Shown here: in pieces, positions 1-11,847 of the stretch
Layout: each line of letters opens with the position of its first letter
Numbering within the stretch: position 1 is the stretch's first letter
Source: Apostichopus japonicus
Taxonomy: Eukaryota > Echinodermata > Holothuroidea > Aspidochirotida > Stichopodidae
Direction: 5' to 3'
DNA length: 64,000 nucleotides
Assembly (NCBI RefSeq): GCF_037975245.1
Contig: NC_092571.1
Location: forward strand, 24,938,564 to 25,002,563
The notes under the pieces: generated by a model
The model's input: the letters and a program-made list of their open reading frames with translations, nothing else
Told to the model about the DNA's origin: nothing
The model's database searches: none
Position numbers and translations under genes: made by a program

Positions 1-830
1 CTCTTTTAAAGAATAATGGAACAATGTTAATTAAAACATAGTTAGTCCAGCGTTTATCGGATATGCGGTACAAAGCCCAAATATTATCATATAGCGAGAC
101 AATATACACAGTTGACATTTTCAAGATAGAAATACCAAATGAAATATTTGCTTCTTAATCTCTTCAAAGAAGACTATAAGTGGATTCAGAGTGAAATTCG
201 ATGCCACCGTTCGCTGTCTGTTAAAAGTACAGGTACAACAGCACAGCCCGTCATCTCTCTTCAATTGTAAGTTCTATAAAGGTATCGCACCACAATTAGA
301 GTAGTGCACGTCCGCCTGAGAGGTTAACCATTGTCGGAAAATAGCCCTAAAGTGCCCGACTGTATTGGGATTTTTGGCATTTTCTGAGTCATCACCATTC
401 TTTTTTATGCTTGGTTGTTTAAGAAGATGATAATAAACTACTGATGGTCTAAACATCTGGAGGATTGAAGGTGATTTAAGGTATTTTAGAAATAATCTTG
501 GGTGAAACAAGTAGATTCCGCAGCGACAGCTGGCAGATGGGAAGGGGAGCACTATGATAAACTTTGAGCTCTTCTAGCTCAAAATCTAAATGGTCATGTC
601 AGTTGAAAACTTCTATCTGTGCTCTATCGGCCTTGGAAAGTGACTAGTTTAACGTGTAAGTCAATGGGAGCAATTAATTGTGGTGCGGTACCTATATGAA
701 TTTAACTTTGTCGCAAACAGGACACTCGCGATTGTGATTCCGTCTTCAGTCTCAGCCGGTCAACTCAGGTTATCCTAACCATGCAGGACCCAATATTTTC
801 GCCAACATGATCATTATATTGTGATTGCAA
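1..830. other. Intergenic sequence, no feature recognised
   Basis: Only short open frames are present and none resembles a known protein. There are no splice-site or repeat patterns I can support. It could hold the 3' end or an intron of a neighbouring gene, but nothing shows this. Confidence 0.4.
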
Positions 831-843
831 TAAACCAAGGGTT

Positions 844-1207
844 GGATATAGCTTAGTTAGTATAGAGCATAGGATATAGCTTAGTTAGTAAAGAGCACAG
901 GATATCGCTTAGTTAGTATAGAGAGCATAGGTTATCTTATTTAGTATAGAGCATAGAATATAGCTTAGTTAGCTTATAGTTAGTATATAGCATAGGATAG
1001 CTTAGTTAGTATAGAGCATAGAATATAGCCTATAGTTAGTATAGAGCATAAGATATATAGCTTAGTTAGTATAGAGCTTGATGCTTAGTTAGTATAGAGC
1101 AGTATAGCTTAGTTAGTAAAGAGCATATGATATAGCTTGGTTAGTATAGAGCATAGGATATAGCTTAGTTAGTATAGAGCATATGATATAGCTTATAGAG
1201 CATAGGA
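844..1207. repeat. Minisatellite, ~28-bp unit
   Basis: About a dozen imperfect tandem units built around TATAGCTTAGTTAGTATAGA followed by GCATAGGA. Units vary by small deletions and by an extra TAGTTAG. It is AT-rich, with no coding potential. The array ends where unique sequence begins near 1208. Confidence 0.9.
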
Positions 1208-2009
1208 ATCTTTGGTCTTTTCTAATTGCCAATTAATGTTCCTTTGCTGTCTTGTACGACATTCGGGGACGCTACGGATCCACATACTATAACAGACTTT
1301 ACAATGTATATGGGGATTAAACGACCCTTCTTTGTACATGCAGCATTGTTCATTGACCTGCGTTTCCACCAAATGCGTCGTCGTCGTCTTTTGTTGGGAA
1401 ACGAACCGAAATATCGAAGGGTATCTATAACCAAATCCTTGAAGGTTCGGTGCTCCCGAAAAATAGATTTGCTAACAACAAACGCACAAAACTGAAACCA
1501 GGCGTGTATCATATCAACGCGTATAGAGGGTAACACTGTAGACAGTTCATAATGTAGGCCTATATGAAACACGGTCGTACGTGTTATCTCAACTAGTAAC
1601 ATACGTACATGGTACGCGGTAACTACGCTATGGGGTTTTGTTATACACTTTATATCAACTTTCAAAGCCAGGGAAAATCGATATTGGAGGAATAACCTGA
1701 TAAAAGGTAAAATACATAGCCTATGTGATACGTTTTAGTTAACTTTAGAGTTAACTTCAGATTAACTTTAGTCGAGGATTTATTTGTAACGGAAATTTGC
1801 TCATCCTATTGGACGCTTTGACAACAACTGTAAATGGATTACCCAAGAATCGTACATATACTGTAACTTACACCACGACGATCCGCGTGAAAACGTGTCT
1901 GACGGCAGCTAATTATGATATTGTTATTTATGCAGGACGTGTTTGGCAGGCTGTCCTAAGCTTCGCCTGAAAGGTTTGATTTTATCCTTGTTGAAGTAAG
2001 TATGCTGCA
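1208..2009. other. Intergenic sequence with one unassigned ORF
   Basis: Mostly unique sequence. The minus strand has a 147-codon open frame (1222-1665) with an Arg-rich stretch. I recognise no domain in it and see no supporting splice or start context, so I do not call it a gene. Around 1735-1775 there is a cluster of GTTAAC-type palindromes. Confidence 0.35.
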
Positions 2010-2017
2010 GTATGAGC

Positions 2018-2397
2018 CAAGGGCGTAGGAACCGGAGGGGGGGGGGGGGCTGGGGGGGCGCCAGCCCCCCCAGTGAAAAATGTGGAGGGGCGGAAGTATC
2101 ATTCCGCCCCCCCGCTTCGCAAGTCAGAAAACCCCTTTTTCATTTCCAAATGAGAAAAAAAAATCTCATTTGGAGCACCAAATTGCATCTAAGGCCTGGT
2201 GAAAATACAAAACTAAGTTTACAAAATGGAGTGGGTGTTGAAGTGTGCTGTATTGCACCAAATTGCATCTGAGGCTACCTGGAAATGCAAAAAAATCCAA
2301 AGGGGAGGGGGACACCCCCTCCCCTTAGACCCCTCCCCCAGGCCGGCCATCAGTCTTCAGCCCCCCCCCCACTCAAAAGTACCTTCCTACGCCACTG
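2018..2397. mobile_element. Non-autonomous hAT-like element (GGCGTAGG family), copy 1
   Basis: 380 bp with short terminal inverted repeats (CAAGGGCGTAGGAA at the left, TTCCTACGCCACTG at the right), flanked by a perfect 8-bp direct repeat GTATGAGC at 2010-2017 and 2398-2405. An 8-bp duplication and CA...TG ends fit the hAT superfamily. The interior has long G and C runs and no transposase. A related reversed copy is at 54780-55133. Confidence 0.85.
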
Positions 2398-2430
2398 GTA
2401 TGAGCATTATAACATTACTGAAGTCATTGA

Positions 2431-2768
2431 AGACTCGCCCCAAACCGCGTGCCGCGCTCTGAAAAAGTTAACTATCCGTTGCTTGCAAATGACGTTTTCT
2501 TCTTGTCGCTACAAAATGCATTCAGTAATGAAACGTGATACCTTGTTATCTTTTATCTAGACCTGAGATGTCCACGCTGCTGTGTACACTGTGTTGTGGG
2601 TATTGACCGTAGCTGTATGTATTGACTGTACACTAGTGTCTAATTACCGACGGTAGCAAGCTGTGTGTGTATTTTCTGGGATCGATGGTGGTGTCTAACA
2701 CTTCTGTTACACCTCATTCTAAACTAGGTCAGATTACCGGCATGAGAAATTTGTTTGTTCGCGAGTCT
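2431..2768 (+). mobile_element. Dispersed ~338-bp MITE-like repeat (AGACTCGC ends), copy 1
   Basis: Begins AGACTCGCCC and ends GCGAGTCT, an 8-bp inverted repeat. The same sequence recurs at 9128-9462 in the same orientation and at 57502-57841 inverted, with scattered substitutions. No protein is encoded. I could not identify a clean target duplication, so the superfamily is unassigned. Confidence 0.75.
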
Positions 2769-3274
2769 GCACACCCTTTAAGGGATCACTTTAGGCACAA
2801 AATTACATTTAATGTGTATAGAGACCGTTAGAAATAAAATGTTAACTATCCTTGTTGTTTTTTCTATATACTATTTTCAATCTTTGAGAAGTGACCCTTT
2901 AAACACGTGAGGCATATTAATGAAAGTGGCTGGACTTCTTGGTCTATGACATATTTAAATTCTGCCTAAACTAACCTTCTGGTGGATCTGAACCCTAGGC
3001 AACAACTCATCAACGACTTAAGCAATATATGGTGTATTAAAATGCAACTAATTCGTTGAAATATGTAGATCGAACAACCAAACCTATGAACACATTTATA
3101 TTCATAGATTTACGCCCATTTTGCGTACGCAGTTCAATGTTTGTACAATTGTTTTGTAAAAAAAATACATGTAAATGATGAATGACTGACTGACTGAATG
3201 AATGAATGACTGACTGAATGAATGAATATATATGAATGCATATATATATACTTTTCTTATTTGCTTACTTACAG
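2769..3274. other. Upstream region and presumed 5' UTR intron of the SLC7 gene
   Basis: AT-rich sequence with a GAAT/GACT microsatellite at 3178-3230. A good 3' splice acceptor (pyrimidine-rich tract then ACAG) ends at 3274, just before the coding exon. This implies a noncoding upstream exon that I could not place. Confidence 0.45.
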
Positions 3275-3299
3275 GTTCAGCGAAATATATATTAAAAGT

Positions 3300-6200
3300 A
3301 TGGATGGCGTGCTCGAGAAAGTCTCTCGTCTCGGTCGTAGAAAGCCTTTCGACTCTTGGGACGTCGATTATAACTTACAAACTCCGCTCAAGCGAAAACT
3401 CTCTACTTTCAGCCTTGTCTTCCTCTGTCTTGGAGAGACACTAGGCTTTGGTATTTTTCTAGTCAATGGTTACGTTTCCAAAGAAGTAGCAGGCCCTGGC
3501 ACTGTCTTGTCCTTCGTTTTGGCTGGATTAATCGCGCTCATTCCTGCAGCGTGTTACGCAGAGTTCGCCGCTAAATTACCTCGTATGGGATCGTCCTACG
3601 ATTATATTTATGTGACAATGGGAGAGTTTATCGCATTTCTAGTTGGATGGAATCTTATCTTGGAGTTTGTTCTGAGAGCCATCTCTATGGCACAGATGTG
3701 TAGTTATACCTTAGATCAACTGACCGACAACGAGATACAAAACTTAACAATCTCTACGTTCCAACAAGGGACGCCGTGGACGTATGATTACATCGTTGAC
3801 TATCCAAACATATTAGGATCAATATGTATCATTGCAGCCATAGCGGTCGTCTATTTTGGCGCCAATTTTACTGCCAAGGTTATTTCGACTTTATTAGTTT
3901 TTAAATTCGCTGTCGTCTGCTTCACGATATATATTGGTATTGTGACCGCAGGTGACACAACCTTTTCTACTCATAAGAGAGGCTTTCTACCCTATGGAAC
4001 CGTTGGGGTAATACGCGGAATTCTTCCGTGTTATTTTGCATTTACGGCGTTCAATACTATCGGTGCGCTTGGAGCGGAAGTTAAAGTTCCTCAAAGACAC
4101 ATTCCGCGTTCCATCACCATTTACATGATTATTAGTGTCATAACGTACGTTTTAAATGCCATTTCGCTTAATTTGGCAGTAAATAGTGAACATATTAAAT
4201 CCGGTCAAGCTTACTTTGAAACATTCAGCATCACAGGGCACAAAAGTCTTGTGTGGGGCAGATATTTTATTGGCTTAGGTTCCGTTTGTACTGTTTTCTC
4301 TTCGGTAATCATCAACATATTTTGTGTTCCAAGGATACTTCTTTCAATGTGTACTGACGGTCTTTTATTCCCGTGCTTAGATGAAGATACATTTGTTGGG
4401 AAACGTCTTAGCTTGAAAGAAACGTTGATATTTGGTTTCATTCTGGTCGTGGTGACCATGTTTATCAAAGTACATGCTTTCGAGCAGTTTCAATCAGCAG
4501 GTATACTTTGTTCTCTGATCCTGGTGAGTGTGGCACTTATAATCCTCCGTTACACTCCTTACCGAGTTGAAGTTATTAAAGTAACTGAAGATGTACCTAC
4601 CAATGAAGACGACATTGAAGATATTTTTGAAGAACCAATCGACAAGGCTGTAGTGACCAAGCAGAGCGATGGTAAAATATCAAATTCACGAGACGCTCTT
4701 TCCAAGCAAGAAACTGATGAGGAAACAAGCACAGCTGAAGAAAATATAGAATTATTTTCTACCGCAGAACCAGACGACCAGCAATTAGGTCTCTTAGAAA
4801 CAGAACTATCGCGTCTATTGCCAAGTAGCGACGACGAAATTGAGGGCAGCAATCCCCTTCAAATGGTGGGAAGGAATTCAAAACTTAACAATAGTAATAT
4901 CGCTTTGAATATTCCAGGGTCGTTAAAGGCAGATTTACATCATGCTTTCGATCCAATTGGACGATTTTCACCGGGAGCTGTTGTTGTGACCTGCTTACTG
5001 TCCACAATCGCGTTCCAAGTTGGATTTGCGGCGGTGGTAACTAGCACAGGGTTTCTCGTCTTATCAAAATCGAAAGTCTGGTCTGTGCTACAGGTGATCC
5101 TATTAGCCCTGTCGCTGGTCTCTGTATTGCCGATATACTTACATTACCAAAGGGAACGACAAAAGGGTATTAGTGAGGTAATCTACAATTTGTATTAAAG
5201 GAATGTTCCAGTGGCTGACAGACATGATTGGTTTACAAAATGGAGGGAAATTTCCCGCATATTTACGTCCGCGAAATCATACTCTAACAACAGAGTGTTA
5301 AAATAATGTGTCTACAAAAAACGAAAAAAAAAACTTTGCATAGAATATTGACAGCTATGCAAACATTCATAATATGTCAAATTCCAAGGATAAATCAATA
5401 AAAAATTTATTGCTATTTTTGTTGTTGTTAACAATTACTATGAACACTCCCGGATACTGGAGTAAGAGGGGTTTATAGCCCTGTCAAAATATGTTACACT
5501 GCAATTAAATATAGTTTGAGTTAGGGAAAAGAATTTGAGAATCGGTTTCGAGTAGCAGTGTGGAATATATTTTTCTTCAAGATGTTAAACTGACTGTCAC
5601 CACTCACTGGAATATCCCTTTAAATATCACAAGATGTAATTAAATAGATCTGCTAACTAATATTAACATTTTGATAAGGAATCGAAAATGACTAGTAAGC
5701 CTAAAAAATATTTCCGTTACTATTTTGGTACTAATATTTGGCAGTAACGTATACGTTTTTGTGATACGGAGAAAGGTAGACGAAAGCTCAAATAAATAAA
5801 AAGAATGAGGGGCGTATATAGATAAATGAGTGAAGGGGAGGCGGGGAGGAGGCTAAGTGTTGGAGCAGGAGGAGGAGGAGGGGACTTCCAGACGCAGACT
5901 CGTGGAAATCAGAAGTAAGTCTACGATCAATACCAACGGGAAAGAAATCAGCCGAAATAGCAATTTTTCCCTTAGAATATTACTTCACAGTAATACCTAC
6001 TTCTGATATGTCATATTGTGTTGAAAATCGCTACGAGAATAAGCCTGTGTGAGAATCATACGAATGCCTTGTGATTTGTACATTAGATCCGACTAGGACT
6101 GTGTGTTAAATCATTTGAAAATCCCTGCTGGAGAACAAGAAGAATCGTAAACGGTTGCAGTTTCTCCCCCGCGCAGAGTATACCTCTCCCAACACTTGCT

Positions 6201-8192
6201 TGTTTTCCCTGTTTGTGAGAAACATACATCGGCTATAATATCTGCTACAGTTGGGTCTCGACTACACCCGCCCCCCCCCCTCCTCCCGAACATTGTGGTA
6301 TGTGGTATATTCTTAATAGCTTGATGATAAGTAATATGACTGAAAATGTAATGTTGGTCTCGCATTTTGACATTTTTCGAAAGCGACGTGTGTGTCTGTA
6401 AGATAACGAGGTTATTAGCAAGTCCACGTACGATGCCACACATGTATCTTGATACTATGGAAAGGAGAAAACCATTGAAATACAATCAATATAATATGTT
6501 CATCACACTGTTGCTAATTCAAAACCTTTCAGGAAGTATAACCATGGTGGTGTATTTCTGCCTTATCCTACTGTAAAACTGCAGACCTGTCTTTTTCTTC
6601 TATCCCGTACCGCACCCCCCCCCCGCCCCAGCATGTCCTCCTAAGTATAGCTGCCCTCCTCCATTTCTGCCATCATATCCACCTGCACCCGGTCTCTTGT
6701 CAGCGCCATTTTGAAAACTGTTCATCTACCATTTAGCTTTCTCTATATATACCTGCCCATCAGATTACTGTCCTCACACAACCACCTCCCTTTGCAGTAC
6801 CCTTCATTGAAGACTGCCTTCCTGATCCTGTCCTTCGCCCATACCCGCTGCCCTACCTCTGCTCCTACCCTCTGACCCTACCCTCTGCTTTTCTGTATCA
6901 CTCCTCTATGGCCCTCCTCCTCGCCTAGCCTCATTGTCAGTATATGCTTATAATAAACACTTTTAACCTAATACTTCACGTGACATCATTTCACCTATGA
7001 CAGGTTCCGTTTGTGCCAACGCTACCCCTAATAAGCATATTCATCGACATATTGTTCCTCTTTCAAATACCGCCAACCACCTGGGTAAGATCTCTACTGT
7101 GGCTGGTAGTCGGTAAGTTCATGAATATTTAGTGCCCGTTTACTCATAATTCCTAACTTGATAACTATATATAGACAATTATTCAAAAATGTGAGAAATT
7201 GAAGATGCAAGTGAAATTTAATTAATAGATCTTGGCTCGACACATCTCAAATCGATCAAATAATCAAATATAGTCTAATGTTAAAGACAAAACAAAGACT
7301 GAAAAACAACCACGTAATATTAGACCAAATCGAGTAAAGGTATGCTATGGTGTCCAAGAACAATTCGCAAAGCTATCACACTATCGATGGTACGGTAGTT
7401 TTAAGGAAACGTCTTTGAATCTTGCTAGGTTGGTTCTATATATGCACATCCTGTCATCTGTTATCAATGTATAAATGTATACTTGAATTTGATAACAGGC
7501 CGATCAATTCTACCTACTCAAAACACCCACCTGACCCCCTTCTAATTTAGAAGGGAATTAGTAACGAGAGTACAGACACCCAAAACGAGCAGAATCAAAA
7601 TCACATGGTTATTGCACTTACCTATCACAATACAAATCTCCCAAATTTTGATTTCTTCTTAACGTTTTCAACAGTTTTTTTTCTGGATTTTCTGACAATC
7701 TCAATTATTACCAGATTTTGAGGTTTGTCCAATAAAATTAGACAATCCAATGTCTCATTGCCCAGGTCAATATTCTTACATACATATTTTGTATAGCAAA
7801 ATGTATTCATGAAGACATGAATATTCATAGCACATGAGTAAAGAACACCCAATAATGATCACAGTTAGGCTGACTATACAGCAAGTGTTATGAAGAAAAG
7901 AACAACACTTATTCAAAACGCATATATCCTTAACAAACAAGAAAATTTACTTATGGCTATTTCCATAGCCAGGATGTCTTATCTTCTTAGATAAATTGAT
8001 GTCCTGTTTTATCTCCTTCTATACACAGGAATGTTGATCTACTTGACCTTTGGATTCTCTCACAGCAGGCAAAATTATAACAGAAATGAGAAGAAAGACA
8101 CAAAATATAATATCTCCTATCATCGAAATGTGCCACCGAAAGAACAATTTGAGACTGTCGAGATATTTCAACAACTTTATAGGAATAATTAA
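3300..8192 (+). CDS. SLC7/CAT-family amino acid transporter, three coding exons
   Basis: Predicted 716-residue multi-pass membrane protein of the cationic amino acid transporter (SLC7A1-4/14) group, expected to carry amino acids across a cell membrane. Exons: 3300-5177 (phase 0), 7004-7112, 8029-8192. Acceptor ACAG at 3271-3274 and the ATG at 3300 (MDGVLEKVSRL) support this start. Seen: first hydrophobic segment with GFGIF near residues 49-53, CYAEFAAKLPRMGSSYDY at 85-102, GWNLILE at 116-122, GAEVKVPQRHIP at 258-269. Ten hydrophobic segments precede an acidic, Ser-rich loop (about 420-555), then four more. The last pair comes from the small exons: VPFVPTLPLISIF, then GMLIYLTFGFSHS, the typical CAT end. 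Reading past the donor at 5178 gives a false stop at 5196. Substrate cannot be read from sequence. No orthologue is assigned, so no gene symbol is given. Confidence 0.88.
5178..7003 (+). other. Intron 1 of the SLC7 gene
   Basis: Bounded by GAG/GTAATC and TATGACAG/GTT. It contains an AATAAA at 5397-5402 that could end a short isoform, a purine-rich stretch at 5815-5885 and a C/T-rich low-complexity stretch at about 6590-6930. No independent gene is seen. Confidence 0.7.
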
Positions 8193-8210
8193 TTTATTCG
8201 AAAACCGCTA

Positions 8211-8216
8211 AATAAA
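8211..8216 (+). terminator. Polyadenylation signal, SLC7 gene
   Basis: AATAAA 19 bases after the TAA stop at 8190-8192. A MITE begins 11 bases further on, so the real 3' end may instead lie in or beyond that element. Confidence 0.45.
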
Positions 8217-8226
8217 TGAACATGTA

Positions 8227-8521
8227 CAGGCGCGTAGTCAGGAATTTGCAAGGGGGGCGGGGGGCGAACCTGTAGGCAAACTATCTGAGCAGTAGATTCT
8301 GCATTGAAAACTATCTAAGCGTATTGCCACCATGAGTTGGCGCGAATCGTACAAGAACATTTTGGCTGAAAATGCCTCCCAGATCGCTGGAAATGGCACT
8401 TCCCAGGCCTTGTTAGTTGCATCTAAGCTTGAAATTACTAGCGATATCATAAAAACATCCAAAAAATATGCTCAGTGGGGTGGGGGCGGTGCCCCCTTCG
8501 CCCCCCCTGGCTACGCGCCTG
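8227..8521. mobile_element. Non-autonomous hAT-like MITE
   Basis: 295 bp with 11-bp inverted ends (CAGGCGCGTAG / CTACGCGCCTG) and a perfect 8-bp target duplication AACATGTA at 8219-8226 and 8522-8529. The interior has G-rich and C-rich runs near both ends, as in the related elements here, and no transposase. Confidence 0.88.
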
Positions 8522-8529
8522 AACATGTA

Positions 8530-9127
8530 GTATGGGAATTGAGCTGAAAAGAACAAATAATTTCCTTTTCTCGTTTATGGTTTCACTGTAACTGATATTA
8601 ACTATACTACCAATGAATTCTGTCTATCGCGAATCAACCTAGCTAATGGCATGTTGTGTAACTTGGATCAAAAGAGGACGCGATGAGTTCAACCAAACTC
8701 TATACTATGACTGCAAATATTCAAATCGTTCACTGGTTTTACCACAAATGATTACATAAATGTACAACAATTTACTGAAATTGACTGATGTTAGTGATTT
8801 TAATTAACTAAACTTAGTGAGATGTGTTTTCTCTAATATTTACGGTTTTATCACCAACTTCTTTTATATTTTTATTTTATGAATACAAAGAACCCTTAAT
8901 CAAAGTAAGCGCGTCGTGAAAAGAAGATACACTTAAGATAAAGATCATTAAGATATTAGCATATATAAAGCATTTTACAAACTCATAATTGAATATTGGA
9001 AAAATCAATAGTTAGGTTCTACTTGATTTTATACTCAACAGCTCAAATAGTATTTGACATATACATCAATGTTTTCATTTCGTTAAATTTCAATTCGTTT
9101 CGTTTCGTTTCATTTCAATGTATTCAT
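8530..9127. other. Intergenic sequence, no feature recognised
   Basis: AT-rich unique sequence with a short TTCGT/TTCAT repeat near 9093-9118. No coding or RNA signal that I can support. Confidence 0.4.
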
Positions 9128-9462
9128 CGCCCAAACCGCGTGCCGCGCTCTGAAAAAGTTAAACTTTCCGTTGCTTGCAAGTGAAGTTTTCTGCTTGTCG
9201 CTACAAAATGCAGACAGTAATGACACGTGATACCTTGTTATCTTTAGCTGGACCTGAGATGTCCAGAGATATCGTTTGCACACTGTACTGTGGGTATTGA
9301 CCGCAGCTGTATGTACTGACTGTACACAAGTGTCTAATTACCGAAGGTAGTAAGTTGTGTGCGTATTATCTGGGATCGATGGTGGTGTCTAACACCTCTG
9401 TTACACCTCATTCGAAACTAGGTCAGATTACCGGCATTAGACGTTTCTTTTTGCGCGAGTCT
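9128..9462 (+). mobile_element. Dispersed ~338-bp MITE-like repeat (AGACTCGC ends), copy 2
   Basis: Aligns end to end with 2431-2768, including the shared block at the start (CCCAAACCGCGTGCCGC) and GCGCGAGTCT at the end. The left terminal bases have decayed to ATCGCCC. Confidence 0.75.
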
Positions 9463-9867
9463 TCACACCTTTCAAGCATGACAAGCTACCGTAATACAAA
9501 ATATAATTAACAACTTAGTTGTGAAAGGACGTGTTATGTATTGCCTCTCTGGACTCAAGAAAACTTGAAGAAGAATAAGAAGAATAAAGAAGAAAAGGAT
9601 ACCGTTTGCCTTGAAAAGCCACGCTTCAAAGGATACCTACTAGGGTGACGGAATCTTCAGCAACACTAATCGACCTTAATCTAACTAATTAACAGGCCAA
9701 TTACTACTGGAATTCTTATTGATGATATGACAGATCGTTTTCCTGTTTATACTCTCATCGACAGTGATATTCCTATTAATAAACCATATTCTCCAAATAG
9801 ATTTTCCGTAAAATCTCAGCTGATAGGCCAGCTGGTTTTAATTATGTCATCCAACATGAATCATGGT

Positions 9868-9918
9868 CATCCATCCATCCGTCCGTCCTTCCGTCCGTCC
9901 GTCCGTCCGTCCATCCAT
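9868..9918. repeat. Microsatellite (TCCG/TCCA)n
   Basis: Tetranucleotide run of ATCC and GTCC units, with no sign of function. Confidence 0.9.
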
Positions 9919-10043
9919 CTACGTACTGTGCCTTTCACATTCTCTCATGCAAAAACTGAATGCCTCAACCAGAAATGTAATATTTGATGTAAAGTAATAC
10001 TTATAATGCTGCAAAGCACTCCCGAAAGCGGAGCGATTAGGGA

Positions 10044-10127
10044 CGAGGGAGCGAGTACCATGGTTACCGAGTACCTTGGTTACCGAGTACCTTGGTAACC
10101 AAGTACCCTGGTTACAGAGTACCGTCC
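10044..10127. repeat. Short tandem repeat GAGTACC(A/T)TGGTTACC
   Basis: About five ~16-bp units rich in GGTTACC/GGTACC palindromes. A diverged counterpart is at 54030-54110, which marks the left edge of the segmental duplication shared with the second eIF4G copy. Confidence 0.75.
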
Positions 10128-10830
10128 CCGTCTACGTCCAGGAATTAAAAAAAAAATTGGAATTATTCTGTGCCTCTTGATTTTGTGATAATTGCTAATT
10201 CTCTCTTCTCCAACCCAGCTTCCTATCAAAATTGAAAATTTCAATCTTATATTCGACTGGAAGTTTGATTGTTCATTGCTTTCAGCGTCATGACTGAATT
10301 TGAGAGATTAACTGCTTGTATACTTTTAAATGATGTGTGCCACATTCTTTTATAAAGCGGTTATTATATGTTTGTTAGACTTAAACGGAACACTGTTAAA
10401 AAAATCCTGAAAAAAATACTACGGGTTCATGCTTTAATCTCTGACACTCAAAAGGAAAACTATCTACGAAATCCTAAAGATATATTACCTTTTCATTACA
10501 CTATTATACCAAACCACTGAAGAACCAGCAAGCAATAATCCCTGGAAACCCAAGCAACTATTCCATACTAGAACATATAGTTAAGAAAATATCTTCTCGT
10601 ACATATCTATTGCCACATATCTTATATTTGAAACCAATCCCTTGATAAACACCCTCATAATCCCTCCAGTACCCCTCTCCTCCCCTTTTAAAAATATTTT
10701 TCATTAATACACCCATGTCATTATAATGTGCAGCAAATTCTTTACGAATTGTAGCCTGAATGGCGTTCAATGGCTCAATAGCCATTACAACACAGTTTGA
10801 AGCTTTCGGTCACAGTAACGCAACACAGTG

Positions 10831-10864
10831 CTATTGTGCAATAAAGGGGATTCCCCTTCTATAT
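10831..10864 (+). promoter_or_regulatory. Candidate promoter of eIF4G copy 1: C/EBP-like and kB-like sites
   Basis: ATTGTGCAAT (10833-10842) fits a C/EBP site, and GGGGATTCCCC (10846-10856) is a perfect kB-type palindrome four bases later. CTATATG (10858-10864) could act as a TATA-like element. The same block is unchanged upstream of copy 2 (55751-55784). It lies about 190 bases before a strong splice donor ending a probable 5' UTR exon. Factor binding is inferred from consensus only. Confidence 0.5.
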
Positions 10865-10899
10865 GTAGCATCCATTTCGACAGTGTTTTTTTTTTTTTT

Positions 10900-11053
10900 T
10901 CGTCAAAGTATATACCCACAATATGATGTCAAAAATACAACGTAGCATTCCGGCACTTGTAGTATTTCTACCACAGTGAACTAGTTCTTGTTAATCCAGA
11001 GATCAGGTACTATATGCCATTGTTTTCATTAACAAGTGAACTTCAAAGTTCAG
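10900..11053 (+). other. Probable 5' UTR exon 1 of eIF4G copy 1
   Basis: Ends at CAG/GTAAGT (exon end 11053), a near-perfect donor that is conserved in copy 2 (55980). The next acceptor is CATAG at 11834-11838. The start is not defined: the transcription start is assumed to follow the TATA-like element. Confidence 0.5.
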
Positions 11054-11847
11054 GTAAGTCAAAATTTAGATTCTTCCATTTGCGGCAGCTCAAACTTATA
11101 CTGCCTGCCTTTGATCCCAGACATGTTTACTGACCTAGGCCTAAGCGTATAGGCCTACCTAGGTATCTTGGTGGGGTAAATTATGTCGCCGTTACCGACT
11201 TTGAACCGCTAACTATTACTCATTATCTATAGATGTTACATGCCTAGCTTTTGCATTACTAGCTAGATTCACATTCATTTTGATAAAAGTAGAAACAATA
11301 GATAAAATACTGGCCAATTTTGGAGGGAGTAACTTCGTCACATGGTGCAGTCTACTGAATAGATTGTATGCATCAATACTTTATAATTATATCAAATTAC
11401 TAACTTGTTATCAACACAATGAGTTTTTACAATACATTAAATTATATGTTCCTATAGACACTTTTTTTAGACCTTTTTTTAGCTGACACTTTTTTTAGCT
11501 GCTAGACCTCAAGTCTTCAAGGTCAACTTTGCTGCAAAATAAGTCCCACAGAGATATTCCCTTGACATTATCACAACTTGACGGCATTGAGGTGTTTACG
11601 TTTATTCAGTGAAATCCTTGTTTTTATTCATTTGGTTTAACCACTATCTATAAAAGTTTGTCTCATACAGAAAATTAAGTTCTCAAGAAACACTAAGTTT
11701 TTACAAGTAATGGTCCAAATTTTCAAGGACTTTACAAAAATGATGTTTATTGATTAGCCTGATGGGTATATCATCCACAGTTCCAAGTGAAATTCAAGAA
11801 ACTCTAAGATATTTAGTATTGATCATTGTCTGCCATAGGTGTTGTAG

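Noticed and set aside
1222-1665. 147-codon minus-strand ORF
   Set aside because: No recognisable domain, start context or splice support. The length is compatible with chance.
3222-5198. Intronless SLC7 gene starting at ATG 3222 and ending at 5198
   Set aside because: Residues before 3300 come from AT-rich microsatellite upstream of a splice acceptor, and the last six codons are intron read-through after GAG/GTAATC. The true end is on two later exons.
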